Assembly (NCBI RefSeq): GCF_029024965.1
Contig: NZ_CP118982.1
Location: 62,001-126,000 of the forward strand
DNA from: Staphylococcus equorum
Lineage (GTDB): Bacteria > Bacillota > Bacilli > Staphylococcales > Staphylococcaceae
DNA length: 64,000 bases
Direction of reading: 5' to 3'
Position 1 is the first letter of the stretch, and every line of letters starts with the position of its first letter. Of the stretch, positions 34,808 through 44,409 are shown piece by piece. The position numbers and the translations under genes were made by a program. Under the pieces are notes generated by a model. That model was not told where the DNA came from, did no database searches, and worked only from the letters and a program-made list of their open reading frames with translations.

Positions 34808-35617
34808 ATGAATAATTTTAAAAAGATATTTACAAGTAGCACGAAAACGGCAAATAAGAAAGTAATCACCGTATATGTGATTTTGCGCTTAATTGTTATG
34901 TTCAGCCTTATTAATGAATTGATATTTATCCAAAGATGGGATGTGATTTTCACCCTTGTTTTGACGCTTGTACTCTTTACTATTCCACAATTAACTGAAC
35001 GATTATTAAAAATTGAAATTCCTAATTTACTTGAATTTATAATTATACTGTTTATTTTTAGTTCTACGATTTTAGGTGAACTTGGAGATTTTTACAGTTA
35101 TTTTAGACTATGGGACACAATGCTTCATTCAATTAATGGCTTTTTAGCTGCAGGTATCGGATTTTCACTAGTATTTTTACTTAATAAAAATGTACGAGGA
35201 ATCAATTTAAATCCACTGTTTCTGGCAATCGTTACATTTTGTTTTTCTATGACAATCGGTGTGATGTGGGAGTTCTTTGAATATACTGTTGATCAGGGTA
35301 TGGGTATGGACATGCAAAAAGATCGAGTAGTTCAAAAAGTGAATAGTGCAGCTTTGGCAAATGAGCACAATACTGTGCATCACATTGATAATATTGAGAA
35401 AACAATTATAGAGAGTAAAGACGAGTCGGGAAATCATGTAGAAAATGTGGTTGATGGTGGCTATCTTGATGTCGGCATACATGACACAATGAAAGATTTA
35501 TTTGTGAACTTGCTGGGTGCAGCTACATTTAGTGTGCTAAGTTATTCATACGCGAAATACGACCGGAAAAAATATAAATTTGTGAAGAATTTTATTCTAA
35601 AAAGAGAAAAACCATAA
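34808..35617 (+). CDS. DUF2238/YjdF-like membrane protein
   Basis: The 269-residue protein has about six membrane helices. Conserved polar motifs inside the membrane are WDTMLHSINGFLAAGIGF, MWEFFEYTVDQ and DTMKDLFVNLLGA, which mark the YjdF/DUF2238 family. A soluble loop of about 60 residues (IEKTIIESKDESGNHVENVV) precedes the last motif. Function is unknown. The ATG at 34808 follows GGAGAAGGTTGCC. Confidence 0.75.
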   Translation: MNNFKKIFTSSTKTANKKVITVYVILRLIVMFSLINELIFIQRWDVIFTLVLTLVLFTIPQLTERLLKIEIPNLLEFIIILFIFSSTILGELGDFYSYFRLWDTMLHSINGFLAAGIGFSLVFLLNKNVRGINLNPLFLAIVTFCFSMTIGVMWEFFEYTVDQGMGMDMQKDRVVQKVNSAALANEHNTVHHIDNIEKTIIESKDESGNHVENVVDGGYLDVGIHDTMKDLFVNLLGAATFSVLSYSYAKYDRKKYKFVKNFILKREKP

Positions 35618-35662
35618 TTGTTCACTGTCGATATTATGAAGTTAACGACACCTGAAATTAAG

Positions 35663-35734
35663 CTCAAATAGTTAAACCTGAGGTCCTTTTTGTTCAATAT
35701 AATCAATTTTATAATTTAACTATTTGAGTTTTTA
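35663..35734 (+). terminator. Long-loop hairpin, probable terminator
   Basis: CTCAAATAGTTAAA (35663-35676) pairs perfectly with TTTAACTATTTGAG (35715-35728), with about 38 bases in the loop and five T after the stem. The loop is unusually long for an intrinsic terminator. Confidence 0.55.
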
Positions 35735-35735
35735 T

Positions 35736-36836
35736 CTACAGAGCTCCTTTTTGGTATTGAGTTTTAAGTAAAATAAGTAATATAGTTAATAAAATGAATG
35801 AGGGTAACCAAACAAGATCCAAATTCAACATGCCTAGATAAATACAAACAGAAAGAATGGGTAGGCCGAGTGAATTTCCCAGGGAATAAACACTTTTTAC
35901 ATTGTGACTTGCGTATTCTGTCACGATTATTTTTCTGAATATGATTCTTGCACCACCAAAAGATAGACCAAAGCATAGCATTAATAGCAGTTTTATTATT
36001 ATTGTATCCTCGAAGTAATACCATAGAACAGATATTGATATACTTATAATTAAAAAGATATTCATCCATTTATAAGACATATACTTACTAAGTAAAATAC
36101 CGATAAGTGCCATACCAACGCCTAAAGCACTATCTAATAATGCTACTTCGTGTATCTCTCGATTTTTATATACTGTAAATGTAGGTAACATAAAATTGAT
36201 AGTTCCTAATATTGGCCACATAAGCATGCCAATGAGGTAATGAACTATTTTTACAGGTTCCTTTGAAGTATGTGCAGTTTTACAGGTAACATCATGTGTC
36301 ATCAATTTTACTTTTTAAATGCCTAAGTGAAGTAAGAAGTAGACTATCCCGTATATTAAAAAAATCCAAAATAAAGCAATGAATTTCATAATTACTGCAA
36401 TAAACAAAGGTCCTATCATTAAAGCGACTTGATTGACTGTCATTGAAAGAGAACTATATTTATTAATAAATTCTTCATTTTTATTCTCTTCTAATTCAGA
36501 AAACCACAATTCTAAACTTGTTTCTAATAGAAAAAATACAATCCATAAAGCAAAATTCAAAAGTATTAATAAAAGCGTGTTTTGGTAAATCATGGTGATA
36601 GCGATAACTATAAAAAATATTCCTAAAAAAGATAATTTTGTAAGGTTACTGCCTGAATAATTTTTGAAAAATAAATTGATTAAAAATGGAGTGAATATTG
36701 CAGGAACGAATGAGAGAATAGTTGAAATCGCTAAATCACTTGTAGATTCAGGACTGGCTAATTCCCAGTTAATCGCTAGAATTAATCCACCACAGATAAA
36801 TCTATATAAAGCCGTAATGATTAAGTATTTATTCAT
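35736..36836 (-). pseudogene. MFS exporter split by one in-frame stop
   Basis: From the ATG at 36836 to the stop at 35736 one frame of 367 codons encodes an MFS transporter with about 11 membrane segments. A single TAA at 36315-36317 divides it: HLGI, stop, then KVKLMTHDVTC. The two halves otherwise match an undamaged protein, with the second resuming at a TTG/ATG near 36305. The start overlaps the ATP-grasp gene by eight bases, so it is its operon partner. Either the gene is newly broken or two half-proteins are made. Confidence 0.8.
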
Positions 36837-38082
36837 TATAATCATCACTACTATCAAAAATTTTATTTGCTAAATCATTAGCTTTATTTATATGTTTATA
36901 TATTTTAGTAGTTGGTAGCTCGGGCCAACCAAATTGCACTAAACCATCACGACTGCTCCAGTTTTCAGGATCACTTACGATATCACCGATATTTTTTAAT
37001 AAACTGATACGCTTAATTTCGGTATCTTTTGATATATCTGGGAAATTGATATTTGCTATTTTTCCTTTTTGTGCCTTCATGAAAGCTATTGCTGATGTGC
37101 TGTTTGGTCTAAATGTGAATGGAGGTTTGAGTTTGTTGTTTATATACATTTCAATATGTAGTTGATAGGGGTTAATGCTGTAAGAAGATTCAACTAAATC
37201 CATAATAGCATCTCCGCCTGGTCTAGCTGCGGCTTCAATGACGTATAGATTGTTGTCTTTGATTTTTATTTCTATGTGAGCTACCCCACGATTAATTCCT
37301 AAAGATTTACATGCTTGTATTGCTAGTTTTTTAATATTTTCATCTTTATATCTGTGGCTAGGAACTAAGTGCCCCATTTCAGTAAACCAAGGTCTTGGAG
37401 ATAAATATTTTTCTGTGACAGTGATTACTTCATAGAAGTTTTCACCACATAAAACTTCTACAGACACTTCCTCGTTGCTATCGATAAATGTTTCAATAAG
37501 AAACGTATTTTTAGAAACTTTGAAAGAATCAGCATAAGCAGCCATAACTTTTTGAGATTTCATATAAGCTTCCTTACATTCTGCTTCATTATGAGCTAAG
37601 TAAACGCCGCCACTACCGCCAAAATCTACAGGTTTTATAATAACGGGAAACTCAAATGTTTGTATCAATTCTTTCAATTGTTCAATAGTTTCAAAAAGTT
37701 TCGATTTTGGAGTAGGGATATCAGCTTTTTCAAATACTTCCTTCATTAGATGTTTATTTCTACAAGCTTCTACGACTTCATCATCAAGGTAAGGCAACCC
37801 GTAGTCTTTGTTTAACTTATTAGCTACTTTAAGTGTCCAATCATTTAAAGGAACTATAGATTTAGGTTCATAACCTTGTGTTTTATAATAGTCTATTTCA
37901 TTTTTTATATCCTCATAACTTAAGGGGTCTGCATCAATACAAAAATCAAAATAAGCATTGTATTTATATTTCGAACCTTTTATTGCTGTCCATATCTGAA
38001 AATCTCTTATTGATTTCCCACCGGCATATGATCGTTCTCTAAGGAATTGATCAGCTCCTAATAACAGTAAATATTCTTCCAT
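36829..38082 (-). CDS. ATP-grasp ligase, L-amino acid ligase-like
   Basis: The 417-residue protein is an ATP-grasp enzyme with the nucleotide-binding loop PVIIKPVDFGGSGGVYLA, the central lobe TFLIETFIDSNEEVSVEVL and metal-binding residues in LYVIEAAARPGGDAIMDLV. ATP-grasp ligases of this type, such as BacD, join amino acids through an acyl phosphate. The gene is coupled to an MFS exporter, as bacD is to bacE, which suggests production and export of a dipeptide-like compound. The ATG at 38082 follows AAGGAGG. An in-frame start at 38133 has none. Confidence 0.85.
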   Translation of the reverse strand: MEEYLLLLGADQFLRERSYAGGKSIRDFQIWTAIKGSKYKYNAYFDFCIDADPLSYEDIKNEIDYYKTQGYEPKSIVPLNDWTLKVANKLNKDYGLPYLDDEVVEACRNKHLMKEVFEKADIPTPKSKLFETIEQLKELIQTFEFPVIIKPVDFGGSGGVYLAHNEAECKEAYMKSQKVMAAYADSFKVSKNTFLIETFIDSNEEVSVEVLCGENFYEVITVTEKYLSPRPWFTEMGHLVPSHRYKDENIKKLAIQACKSLGINRGVAHIEIKIKDNNLYVIEAAARPGGDAIMDLVESSYSINPYQLHIEMYINNKLKPPFTFRPNSTSAIAFMKAQKGKIANINFPDISKDTEIKRISLLKNIGDIVSDPENWSSRDGLVQFGWPELPTTKIYKHINKANDLANKIFDSSDDYNE

Positions 38083-38388
38083 ATTAGCCTCCTTAATTTT
38101 TATGCATATTTTATTACATAAAAATAATACCATATTAATGTAAATTTAAACAATTAGGAAAACGATTATTTTGTTATAGTATTGTGGTTTGTTTTATATA
38201 GTGTTGCTTTGTATTGATTAGAAGTTTGGAAAAACTTAGTGAGCTGATTGGTTAAGAAGTATCATGATCTAAGTTAGCGTAAAGATTTGAGGTTAATATA
38301 TTAAAGGATTTTAAAGTTATAGTTTGGGGATGAAATCAAATTTCATATTTTTGATTTCATCCCCAGTCTTTTTCATTAAAATAAAGTT
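38083..38388. other. Intergenic stretch
   Basis: Upstream region of the ATP-grasp gene and downstream region of bioB. It contains the hairpin at 38326-38364 and no recognised gene. Confidence 0.4.
38326..38374. terminator. Strong hairpin after bioB
   Basis: GGGGATGAAATCAAA (38326-38340) pairs perfectly with TTTGATTTCATCCCC (38350-38364). On the plus strand AGTCTTTTTC follows. On the minus strand the tail is less T-rich. It is the only terminator candidate for bioB. Confidence 0.7.
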
Positions 38389-39372
38389 TTATTCTTCTTG
38401 CAGTTCATTGTATCCAAAGTCAATTTCAAAACCTAAATCTTGAATCATTTTATAGTCTAGTTGATTTGGCTGTCCTCCAGTAATTAAATAGTCTCCTACA
38501 AATATTGAATTTGCAGCCTTCAAAGCTAAAGGTTGTAGTGAACGTAAATTAACCTCTCTACCGCCAGCAATTCTAATTTCTTTAGATGGATTAACGAGTC
38601 TAAATAAAGCAATTAGTCTTAAACATTTCATAGGAGTTAATTCATCCATTTCTCCGAACTTTGTGCCTTGAATAGGATGTAAAAAATTAATAGGAATACT
38701 ATCGGCATCAATTTCTTTTAAGGCGAATGCCATATCAATAATATCTTGATTTGATTCTCCCATACCACAAATGACACCAGAACATGGTGAAATATTGTTT
38801 GCTTTCATAATTTCTAAAGTATTGGTTCTATCCTTATAAGTATGTGTAGTTACAACTGTTTCATGGTAGTTTTCGCTTGTATTTATATTATGGTTATATC
38901 TATCGACACCAGCTGCCTTGAGTTTTTTAGCTTGCTCATCATTGGTTAATCCAAGACATGCACATACTTTCAACTGTGGGTGATTTGATTTTATTTCTTC
39001 TACAGTTCTACTTATATGGTCAATTTCTTTATTACTTGGACCTCTACCGCTCATAACGATACAATAAGTGCCTATATTGTTTTCATGCGCTACTTTGGCA
39101 CCACTAACGATTTGTTCTTCTGGCACTAAACTATAGCGCTGCTTTTGTTTCATATCCCTAGATTGACCGCAATAACCACAATCTTCAGGACAGATACCAC
39201 TTTTTGCATTTAAAATCATGTTTAATTTTACTTTTTTGCCGTAATAGTGTTTTCTTAATATGTAAGCCTCGTTTAATAAATCTAATGTGTCTACGTTAGA
39301 ATCTTCATATACATTTAGCAACGTATCTTTAGTTAATATTTTCCCTTGTAAAATGTTTTCAGCTAATTTCAT
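38389..39372 (-). CDS. bioB: Biotin synthase
   Basis: The 327-residue radical-SAM enzyme inserts sulfur into dethiobiotin. The cluster-binding motif is C61-PEDC65-GYC68. [11 protein letters not shown] and [14 protein letters not shown] are also typical of BioB. The ATG at 39372 follows GAGGAG. A BirA operator at 39440-39472 lies upstream. No other biotin genes are adjacent, so bioB stands alone here, unlike in a bioDAB cluster. Confidence 0.95.
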   Translation of the reverse strand: MKLAENILQGKILTKDTLLNVYEDSNVDTLDLLNEAYILRKHYYGKKVKLNMILNAKSGICPEDCGYCGQSRDMKQKQRYSLVPEEQIVSGAKVAHENNIGTYCIVMSGRGPSNKEIDHISRTVEEIKSNHPQLKVCACLGLTNDEQAKKLKAAGVDRYNHNINTSENYHETVVTTHTYKDRTNTLEIMKANNISPCSGVICGMGESNQDIIDMAFALKEIDADSIPINFLHPIQGTKFGEMDELTPMKCLRLIALFRLVNPSKEIRIAGGREVNLRSLQPLALKAANSIFVGDYLITGGQPNQLDYKMIQDLGFEIDFGYNELQEE

Positions 39373-39439
39373 ATTAATTCTCCTCATTTCATTAGGCTTT
39401 AATAGTTTCTCCTTTTTATAATAAGGCTATTTCTATACA

Positions 39440-39472
39440 AATGTAAACTAAAATAAATAAATGGTTTACATT
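39440..39472 (-). promoter_or_regulatory. BirA operator of bioB
   Basis: AATGTAAAC (39440-39448) and GTTTACATT (39464-39472) form a perfect 9-bp inverted repeat with a 15-base spacer. This is the layout of staphylococcal BirA boxes. Biotinyl-AMP-loaded BirA would repress bioB. Confidence 0.85.
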
Positions 39473-39642
39473 AACTCCGTACTAGCTGAAAATTCTGATG
39501 AGGGGGGAACAAGGTTTTATATTCAACTTGCTTAAGGAAGTCTAATAAAATTTACAAAAACTTAAAATTTGATTTGATTCATCTAAGTAGTCACGATAAA
39601 CTAAAGTCATTGTAAAAAATATATTTACGAGGGGATAGTGTA

Positions 39643-41061
39643 GTGTTTAATAGTAGCGAACAATTAATTTTAGGATTTACGATCATTATTTATTTTATTT
39701 TTCTATTGCTCATGTCTGTATACATACAACGAAAAATTAAAACTTATGATGACTATAATATGGCAAGTAGAACGGTAACATTATGGCCACTGATTTTAAC
39801 ATTTGTCAGCACTGGTGTAGGTGGCGCGACATTGTTAGGTTATATGGAGAATGGTTATACATTAGGTATGGGACAGCAGTGGATTCATATCACTATGATG
39901 GCCGCTGTTATCGTACTTGCATTCTTTTTATTAAAACGTATTAGATTATTAGGTGAAAAGCACAATATGGTAACAATCGGTGATTATACTGCGCTTCGTT
40001 ATGGAGAATCAGCACGTATTCCAACTGTTATCAGTTTCTTATTTGCTTATTGTGCGATGACAGGTATGCAGTTTGTTGCAATTGCTTCTATTTTAAATTT
40101 AACAATAGGATTAAATATGACAGCGGGTATTATTATAGGATGTATCTTGCTGACTATAAAAACTTATCTCGGCGGTTTAAAAGCTGTGATTTGGCAAGAT
40201 GTTGTTCAAGGGACGATGCTAACGATTGGTATCATAGTACTATTCTTTGTGGTTATATTCTACTCAGGTAATTGGAGCGAAATTAAAGCTAATGCGAGTA
40301 GCCAAAATCAAAATGATATGTTGAACTTCCTTAATATCACACCAAATGAAATCTTAATTTATCTGTTAACATTAGCTTTTTATCAATTTATCAGACAAGA
40401 TGTGTGGCAACGTATTTGGGCAGCTAAAGACTTGAAAACTGCGAGAAATGGTTATGGCCTCTCGATGATTATTGCGGTAGCATTAGGTGCAATGACAGTA
40501 TTTATTGGTGTCTATGCTAAGTTTGGTTTGAATTTGGACATAGCAGAAACCCCATTAGTTTATTATAATGTCATCCAAAACGTGTTCCCATTTCCATTAG
40601 TCCTTGTAATGATTATAATATTATTAGCAGCAGTCATATCTAGTGCGGATTCCTTCTTTATTGCAGGTTCTTCATCTATAGCTAACGATATTATAAAACC
40701 AAATGTGAAAAGTGATAATCAGAATAAAATGCTGTTATATAGTAAACTTTCAGTGTTAATCGTAGCTGTGATTTCGTTAGTATTGGCGCTTATGATCCCA
40801 GGATTAGTAGATCTTATGGTAACAGGTACTGCAATGTCAGTTTCAGGCTTACTTGCGCCAGTGATGTTCGGTCTATTTTGGAAAAAACCTACGAAGCTTG
40901 CAGGTAACATTGCAATGTGGAGTGGGCTTGGTTCAGCAGTAATATGGCAAATACTAGGTCATCCGTTTGGTCTACATCCAATCTTAATTGGGTTGCCACT
41001 ATCAATAATTATGTTATTACTTGTAACATTCTTTGGTAAAAAAGATTACGCAACAGTTTAA
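39643..41061 (+). CDS. Sodium:solute symporter (SSS family)
   Basis: The 472-residue protein has about 12-13 membrane segments and SSS-family features: ASRTVTLWPLILTFVSTGVGG in helix 1 and GGLKAVIWQDVVQGTML, then ISSADSFFIAGSSSIANDI in the sodium-binding helix. The substrate is unknown. The GTG start follows GAGGGGAT. It is monocistronic with a terminator after it. Confidence 0.88.
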   Translation: MFNSSEQLILGFTIIIYFIFLLLMSVYIQRKIKTYDDYNMASRTVTLWPLILTFVSTGVGGATLLGYMENGYTLGMGQQWIHITMMAAVIVLAFFLLKRIRLLGEKHNMVTIGDYTALRYGESARIPTVISFLFAYCAMTGMQFVAIASILNLTIGLNMTAGIIIGCILLTIKTYLGGLKAVIWQDVVQGTMLTIGIIVLFFVVIFYSGNWSEIKANASSQNQNDMLNFLNITPNEILIYLLTLAFYQFIRQDVWQRIWAAKDLKTARNGYGLSMIIAVALGAMTVFIGVYAKFGLNLDIAETPLVYYNVIQNVFPFPLVLVMIIILLAAVISSADSFFIAGSSSIANDIIKPNVKSDNQNKMLLYSKLSVLIVAVISLVLALMIPGLVDLMVTGTAMSVSGLLAPVMFGLFWKKPTKLAGNIAMWSGLGSAVIWQILGHPFGLHPILIGLPLSIIMLLLVTFFGKKDYATV

Positions 41062-41096
41062 GCAAACAGTTCACCAAAAACTTTATAAAAAATAAC

Positions 41097-41136
41097 AAAA
41101 TCTCACTCATCTTATTTGATGAGTGAGATTTTTATT
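41097..41136 (+). terminator. Terminator after the symporter
   Basis: AAAATCTCACTCATC (41097-41111) pairs with GATGAGTGAGATTTTT (41119-41134). Confidence 0.85.
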
Positions 41137-41191
41137 ATAAGCTAATTGTGTTTTTTATATCATATACTTTCATATTAGATTATATCTCAAG

Positions 41192-42196
41192 TTATTCTTC
41201 TGATATTTTAACCACTTGTTTACCAAAGTTTTCACCAGAAAATAATTTTCTAAATGCATTAGGCAATTGATCAAAACCTTCATCGATTGTTACTTGTGAT
41301 TTTATTTTATCTTCAGCTACCCATTTGGCAAGTTGTTCGCTTGCTTCTTTAAAATGCTCTGCAAACTGTCCTACTACAAAACCTTGCATTAGGGCTTGGC
41401 TTTTAACTAGTGTTTCCTGAATTCTTGGTCCCATTTCAGTTTGCGTATTATTGTAAGTTGAGATTGCACCACAAACAGGTACACGTGCAAATGTATTTAA
41501 ATGTTTGAAAACTTCATCTGATAATTTTCCACCGACGTTTTCGTAATATACATCAATACCATTTGGTACAGATGCGGCAAGTTGTGCTTCAAAATCATCG
41601 CCTTTATAATCAACAGCCGCATCAAAGCCTAATGTGTCTGTTAAATATTGTGTTTTTTCTTTTCCACCGGCAATGCCAACTACTTTTGCGCCTTTTATTT
41701 TAGCAATTTGTCCTACTACAGACCCTACAGCGCCGGAAGCAGCAGATACAACAACTGTTTCTCCTTCTTTTGGTTTACCTATTTCCAACAAACCAGTATA
41801 TGCTGTCATACCTGGCATTCCTAAAATGCTTAAGTATAAATGTAGAGGAACTTCTGTGGAAGGTATTTTAGTCACTTGATTAGCATCAGTAGTGATTATT
41901 CTTTGCCAAGGTAAGACACCCGTAACATAATCTCCTTCTTCCAAGTATTCTACTTCGGATTTTATAACTTTCGCTAAAACATGCCCATCAATTGGTTTGC
42001 CGATTTCATAAGGTTTAACGTAACTTTTTGAATCATTCATTCTTCCGCGCATATAAGGATCCACAGAAATATAAATAGATTTTAATTGTACTTCACCTGT
42101 ACTAGGTTCCGCTGTTTGGATTGCTTCGTATTTAAAAGTGTCATCTTTAGGTAATCCTTCTGGTCTTTCGTTTAATACAATTTGTTCATTTTGCAT
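41192..42196 (-). CDS. NADP-dependent MDR oxidoreductase (YfmJ/CurA-like)
   Basis: The 334-residue protein is a zinc-independent medium-chain reductase of the leukotriene B4 dehydrogenase / YfmJ / CurA group. It shows VDPYMRGRMND near the N-terminus, the NADPH loop VVSAASGAVGSVVGQIAKIKG and YYENVGGKLSDEV. Such enzymes reduce the double bond of alpha,beta-unsaturated aldehydes and ketones. The ATG follows CGGAGG. It is divergent from a MerR regulator, which probably controls it. Confidence 0.9.
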   Translation of the reverse strand: MQNEQIVLNERPEGLPKDDTFKYEAIQTAEPSTGEVQLKSIYISVDPYMRGRMNDSKSYVKPYEIGKPIDGHVLAKVIKSEVEYLEEGDYVTGVLPWQRIITTDANQVTKIPSTEVPLHLYLSILGMPGMTAYTGLLEIGKPKEGETVVVSAASGAVGSVVGQIAKIKGAKVVGIAGGKEKTQYLTDTLGFDAAVDYKGDDFEAQLAASVPNGIDVYYENVGGKLSDEVFKHLNTFARVPVCGAISTYNNTQTEMGPRIQETLVKSQALMQGFVVGQFAEHFKEASEQLAKWVAEDKIKSQVTIDEGFDQLPNAFRKLFSGENFGKQVVKISEE

Positions 42197-42350
42197 AATA
42201 ATCCTCCGTTTTAATGTTTTTTAATTAGTGTTTAAACTGACTTGCTTAAATAAAATGATTTCTTGTAATAATGATTGCTTTTGAACTATAAAAATCAAAT
42301 CTTTTTAATTGTTTTTCCTCCTCTTGCGTGGTTATATAATAAGATAACAG

Positions 42351-42366
42351 TTAAACCTTAGTTTAA
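42351..42366. promoter_or_regulatory. Palindrome in the MDR-MerR intergenic region
   Basis: TTAAACCTTAGTTTAA is a 6-bp inverted repeat with a 4-base centre, just before the MerR gene. It is a candidate operator for that regulator. Confidence 0.45.
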
Positions 42367-42385
42367 GAGAAGGGATGTGCTTACA

Positions 42386-42727
42386 TTGGAAAAAATTTAT
42401 ATTGATCAAGTAGCAAGCATATGTGATATAAGTAAAAGTAAATTAAGATTTTATGAAAAAAAGGAGATATTAAAATTTATAGAAAGAGACACTAATAATA
42501 AAAGGCTCTATAGTAAAGATGATATTGAAATGATAAAATTCATCAAATGTTTAAGTAATTTGAATATGAGTTTAAAAGAAATCAAAAAAAATACAGGTAT
42601 GTTATATGATAATGAAATAGATATAAAAACAATATTAGAAGTACATTTAGGGGTTTTAAATAACCAAAAAGAAGTATTGAACAAAAGAATTGGAGTTATT
42701 GAAGGAGAGTTACTTCAAATCACTTAA
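42386..42727 (+). CDS. MerR family regulator
   Basis: The 113-residue protein has the MerR DNA-binding domain: YIDQVASICDISKSKLRFYE and RLYSKDDIEMIKFIKCLSNL, then LNMSLKEIKK and a C-terminal dimerisation helix. No cysteines typical of metal sensors are seen, so it is likely a sensor of organic molecules like AdhR or YfmP. The TTG at 42386 is preferred over the GTG at 42377, which is too close to AGAAGGGA. Confidence 0.85.
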   Translation: MEKIYIDQVASICDISKSKLRFYEKKEILKFIERDTNNKRLYSKDDIEMIKFIKCLSNLNMSLKEIKKNTGMLYDNEIDIKTILEVHLGVLNNQKEVLNKRIGVIEGELLQIT

Positions 42728-42799
42728 TTTATTACTCTCCAGTTAAAGTTGTGATATTAATATATGGAAAGTTCATTTGAAAAAGAGGTGTATTCATTT

Positions 42800-43159
42800 A
42801 TGAGTATTGTTACAGTAATTTTAGTTTTATTAGTTGCTATTGAATTTATATATATAATGATATTACAAACGATTAAAACGACTTCCCTTAGAACTAGTAA
42901 AATATTCAATATTAAGCAGGAAGAATTAAAAAAGCCCAATTTAAAGGTTCTTATGAAAAACCAAGGTGTATACAATGGACTTCTTGGTGTGATGTTATTA
43001 TATGCGCTGTTCTTTTCCCATAATCCTAGAGAATTAATTACTTGTATTTTAATTTATATCATTTTAGTTGCCGTATATGGGGCAATTACTAGTCAAAAAT
43101 CTATAATTTTAAAACAAGGCGGGCTCCCTATAATCGCACTTATTTCATTGCTTTTTTAG
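42800..43159 (+). CDS. DUF1304 membrane protein
   Basis: The 119-residue protein has four membrane helices. The family motif LMKNQGVYNGLLGVMLLYAL follows a cytoplasmic loop. DUF1304 proteins are of unknown function. The ATG at 42800 follows AAGAGGTG. An upstream ATG at 42764 has no ribosome binding site. It lies 72 bases after the MerR gene on the same strand and is probably part of its operon. Confidence 0.8.
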   Translation: MSIVTVILVLLVAIEFIYIMILQTIKTTSLRTSKIFNIKQEELKKPNLKVLMKNQGVYNGLLGVMLLYALFFSHNPRELITCILIYIILVAVYGAITSQKSIILKQGGLPIIALISLLF

Positions 43160-43192
43160 TTTGGATTTAACTTATTGCCGTAATGATGAACT

Positions 43193-43236
43193 TTAAAATC
43201 CCCCCTACTGTTATACAAGTAGGGGGGGGATTTTAT
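43193..43236. terminator. Bidirectional terminator
   Basis: AATCCCCCCTACT pairs with AGTAGGGGGGGATT, flanked by A and T runs. It ends the DUF1304 gene and the convergent dioxygenase gene. Confidence 0.85.
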
Positions 43237-44000
43237 TATTCGTCGACATCTGCAACAACTGTTTGTTGGTAATCAATTAATATGACAGATCTAAGACCTG
43301 TACCTTGTTCTGATCCTTTTTCAACTGGACTTACATAATGACTTACATTAGGGTCGTAAACGCCGTAGGATTCTAAAGGGTTCTCCATTTCAAAAACTTC
43401 TATTATATTGTTTTCATCAGTATCTTCCGGATTATTCCCAGCAGCTTCCGGTACAGCGATAGCATTCGTTCCACCAACAATATTCTTTCTTTCAATTAAA
43501 TGAGCAAAAGTAAACGGCTCTCCGTCTTGGTGTAAACAGTTCGGTGAGGAAACAGCTTTATCTCCGTCATTTTCTACATACAATTTAACGAAATGCACAC
43601 CCACATGAATCGGTAAAATTTTATCCTCTTCGTTCCAAAACGTTTCATGATAGTTGGCTATTATAATATCGTTCAACAATTTATTACTTCTTATATTTTC
43701 ATCAATAGAATGGAATTCTCTATATGAGCCAGAATGTTCTGGATTAAACTTCCCTTGAAAATACGCAGAATAATCAACGCCATTTCTTTCAATGGTAGGA
43801 AGCCAAAAAGCATCTTCTGTGCCAGGTAACACGATTGCTCTAGAGTATCTTCTATATCTATTAAGGTTAGGGGCATAATCATCTTCAGGTAGATCAGCAA
43901 AGTACGCTAATATTTCATTATAATCTTGTTCAATACCCTCATAATTTAAACTTTTCATTAAATCATATCTTGAATAACCATCTTTTTGTAATTTATTCAT
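43236..44000 (-). CDS. 2-oxoglutarate/Fe(II) dioxygenase, amino acid hydroxylase-like
   Basis: The 254-residue protein matches the 2OG-Fe_Oxy_2 family that includes L-isoleucine-4-hydroxylase. Iron ligands are H157-x-D159 (LHQDGEP) and H221 (VSHYVSPV). R237 (GLRSVILIDY) should bind 2-oxoglutarate. The family hydroxylates free amino acids. The substrate here is not known. It is alone between a terminator and a long upstream region. Confidence 0.82.
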   Translation of the reverse strand: MNKLQKDGYSRYDLMKSLNYEGIEQDYNEILAYFADLPEDDYAPNLNRYRRYSRAIVLPGTEDAFWLPTIERNGVDYSAYFQGKFNPEHSGSYREFHSIDENIRSNKLLNDIIIANYHETFWNEEDKILPIHVGVHFVKLYVENDGDKAVSSPNCLHQDGEPFTFAHLIERKNIVGGTNAIAVPEAAGNNPEDTDENNIIEVFEMENPLESYGVYDPNVSHYVSPVEKGSEQGTGLRSVILIDYQQTVVADVDE

Positions 44001-44409
44001 TATTCAATAGTATCCTTTCTGTTTTTAAATCTAATAATGTTTGAATGTCCGTACTAATTGCGTCCAATTATTCATGATTCTTATATATGTGACTTAATAA
44101 TCTCTTTTATATTTTATACCATTGTAAGTAGCAAACACAAATATCGATAAATTTTGATTTTCTAAAAATGAACAAAAACATTTTATCGATTTAATCCGAC
44201 TATTCTTATATCATTTACCATTTTGGTGTTGACGAAGTATATAATATTCGCTATATTTACTAGCATAGATATTATCTGAAAATTCTATATATTGAGAATT
44301 TTCATCTTAGGAAATGAGTAAAGTAATTCAAAAATATTAAATTAAATTTTAAAATTTCCTCAACAGTCACTATTAAGCACAACGAAACTACATTTAGGAG
44401 GAAAAACAT
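44001..44409. other. Intergenic stretch between divergent genes
   Basis: This gap holds promoters for the dioxygenase (minus) and the monooxygenase operon (plus). It includes the promoter at 44229-44257 and an inverted repeat around 44143-44196 (ATCGATAAA...TTTATCGAT arms) that could be an operator or hairpin. Confidence 0.5.
44229..44257 (+). promoter_or_regulatory. Probable promoter of the monooxygenase operon
   Basis: TTGACG (44229-44234), 17 bases, TATATT (44252-44257). It lies about 150 bases before the first gene, so a long leader is predicted. Confidence 0.6.
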
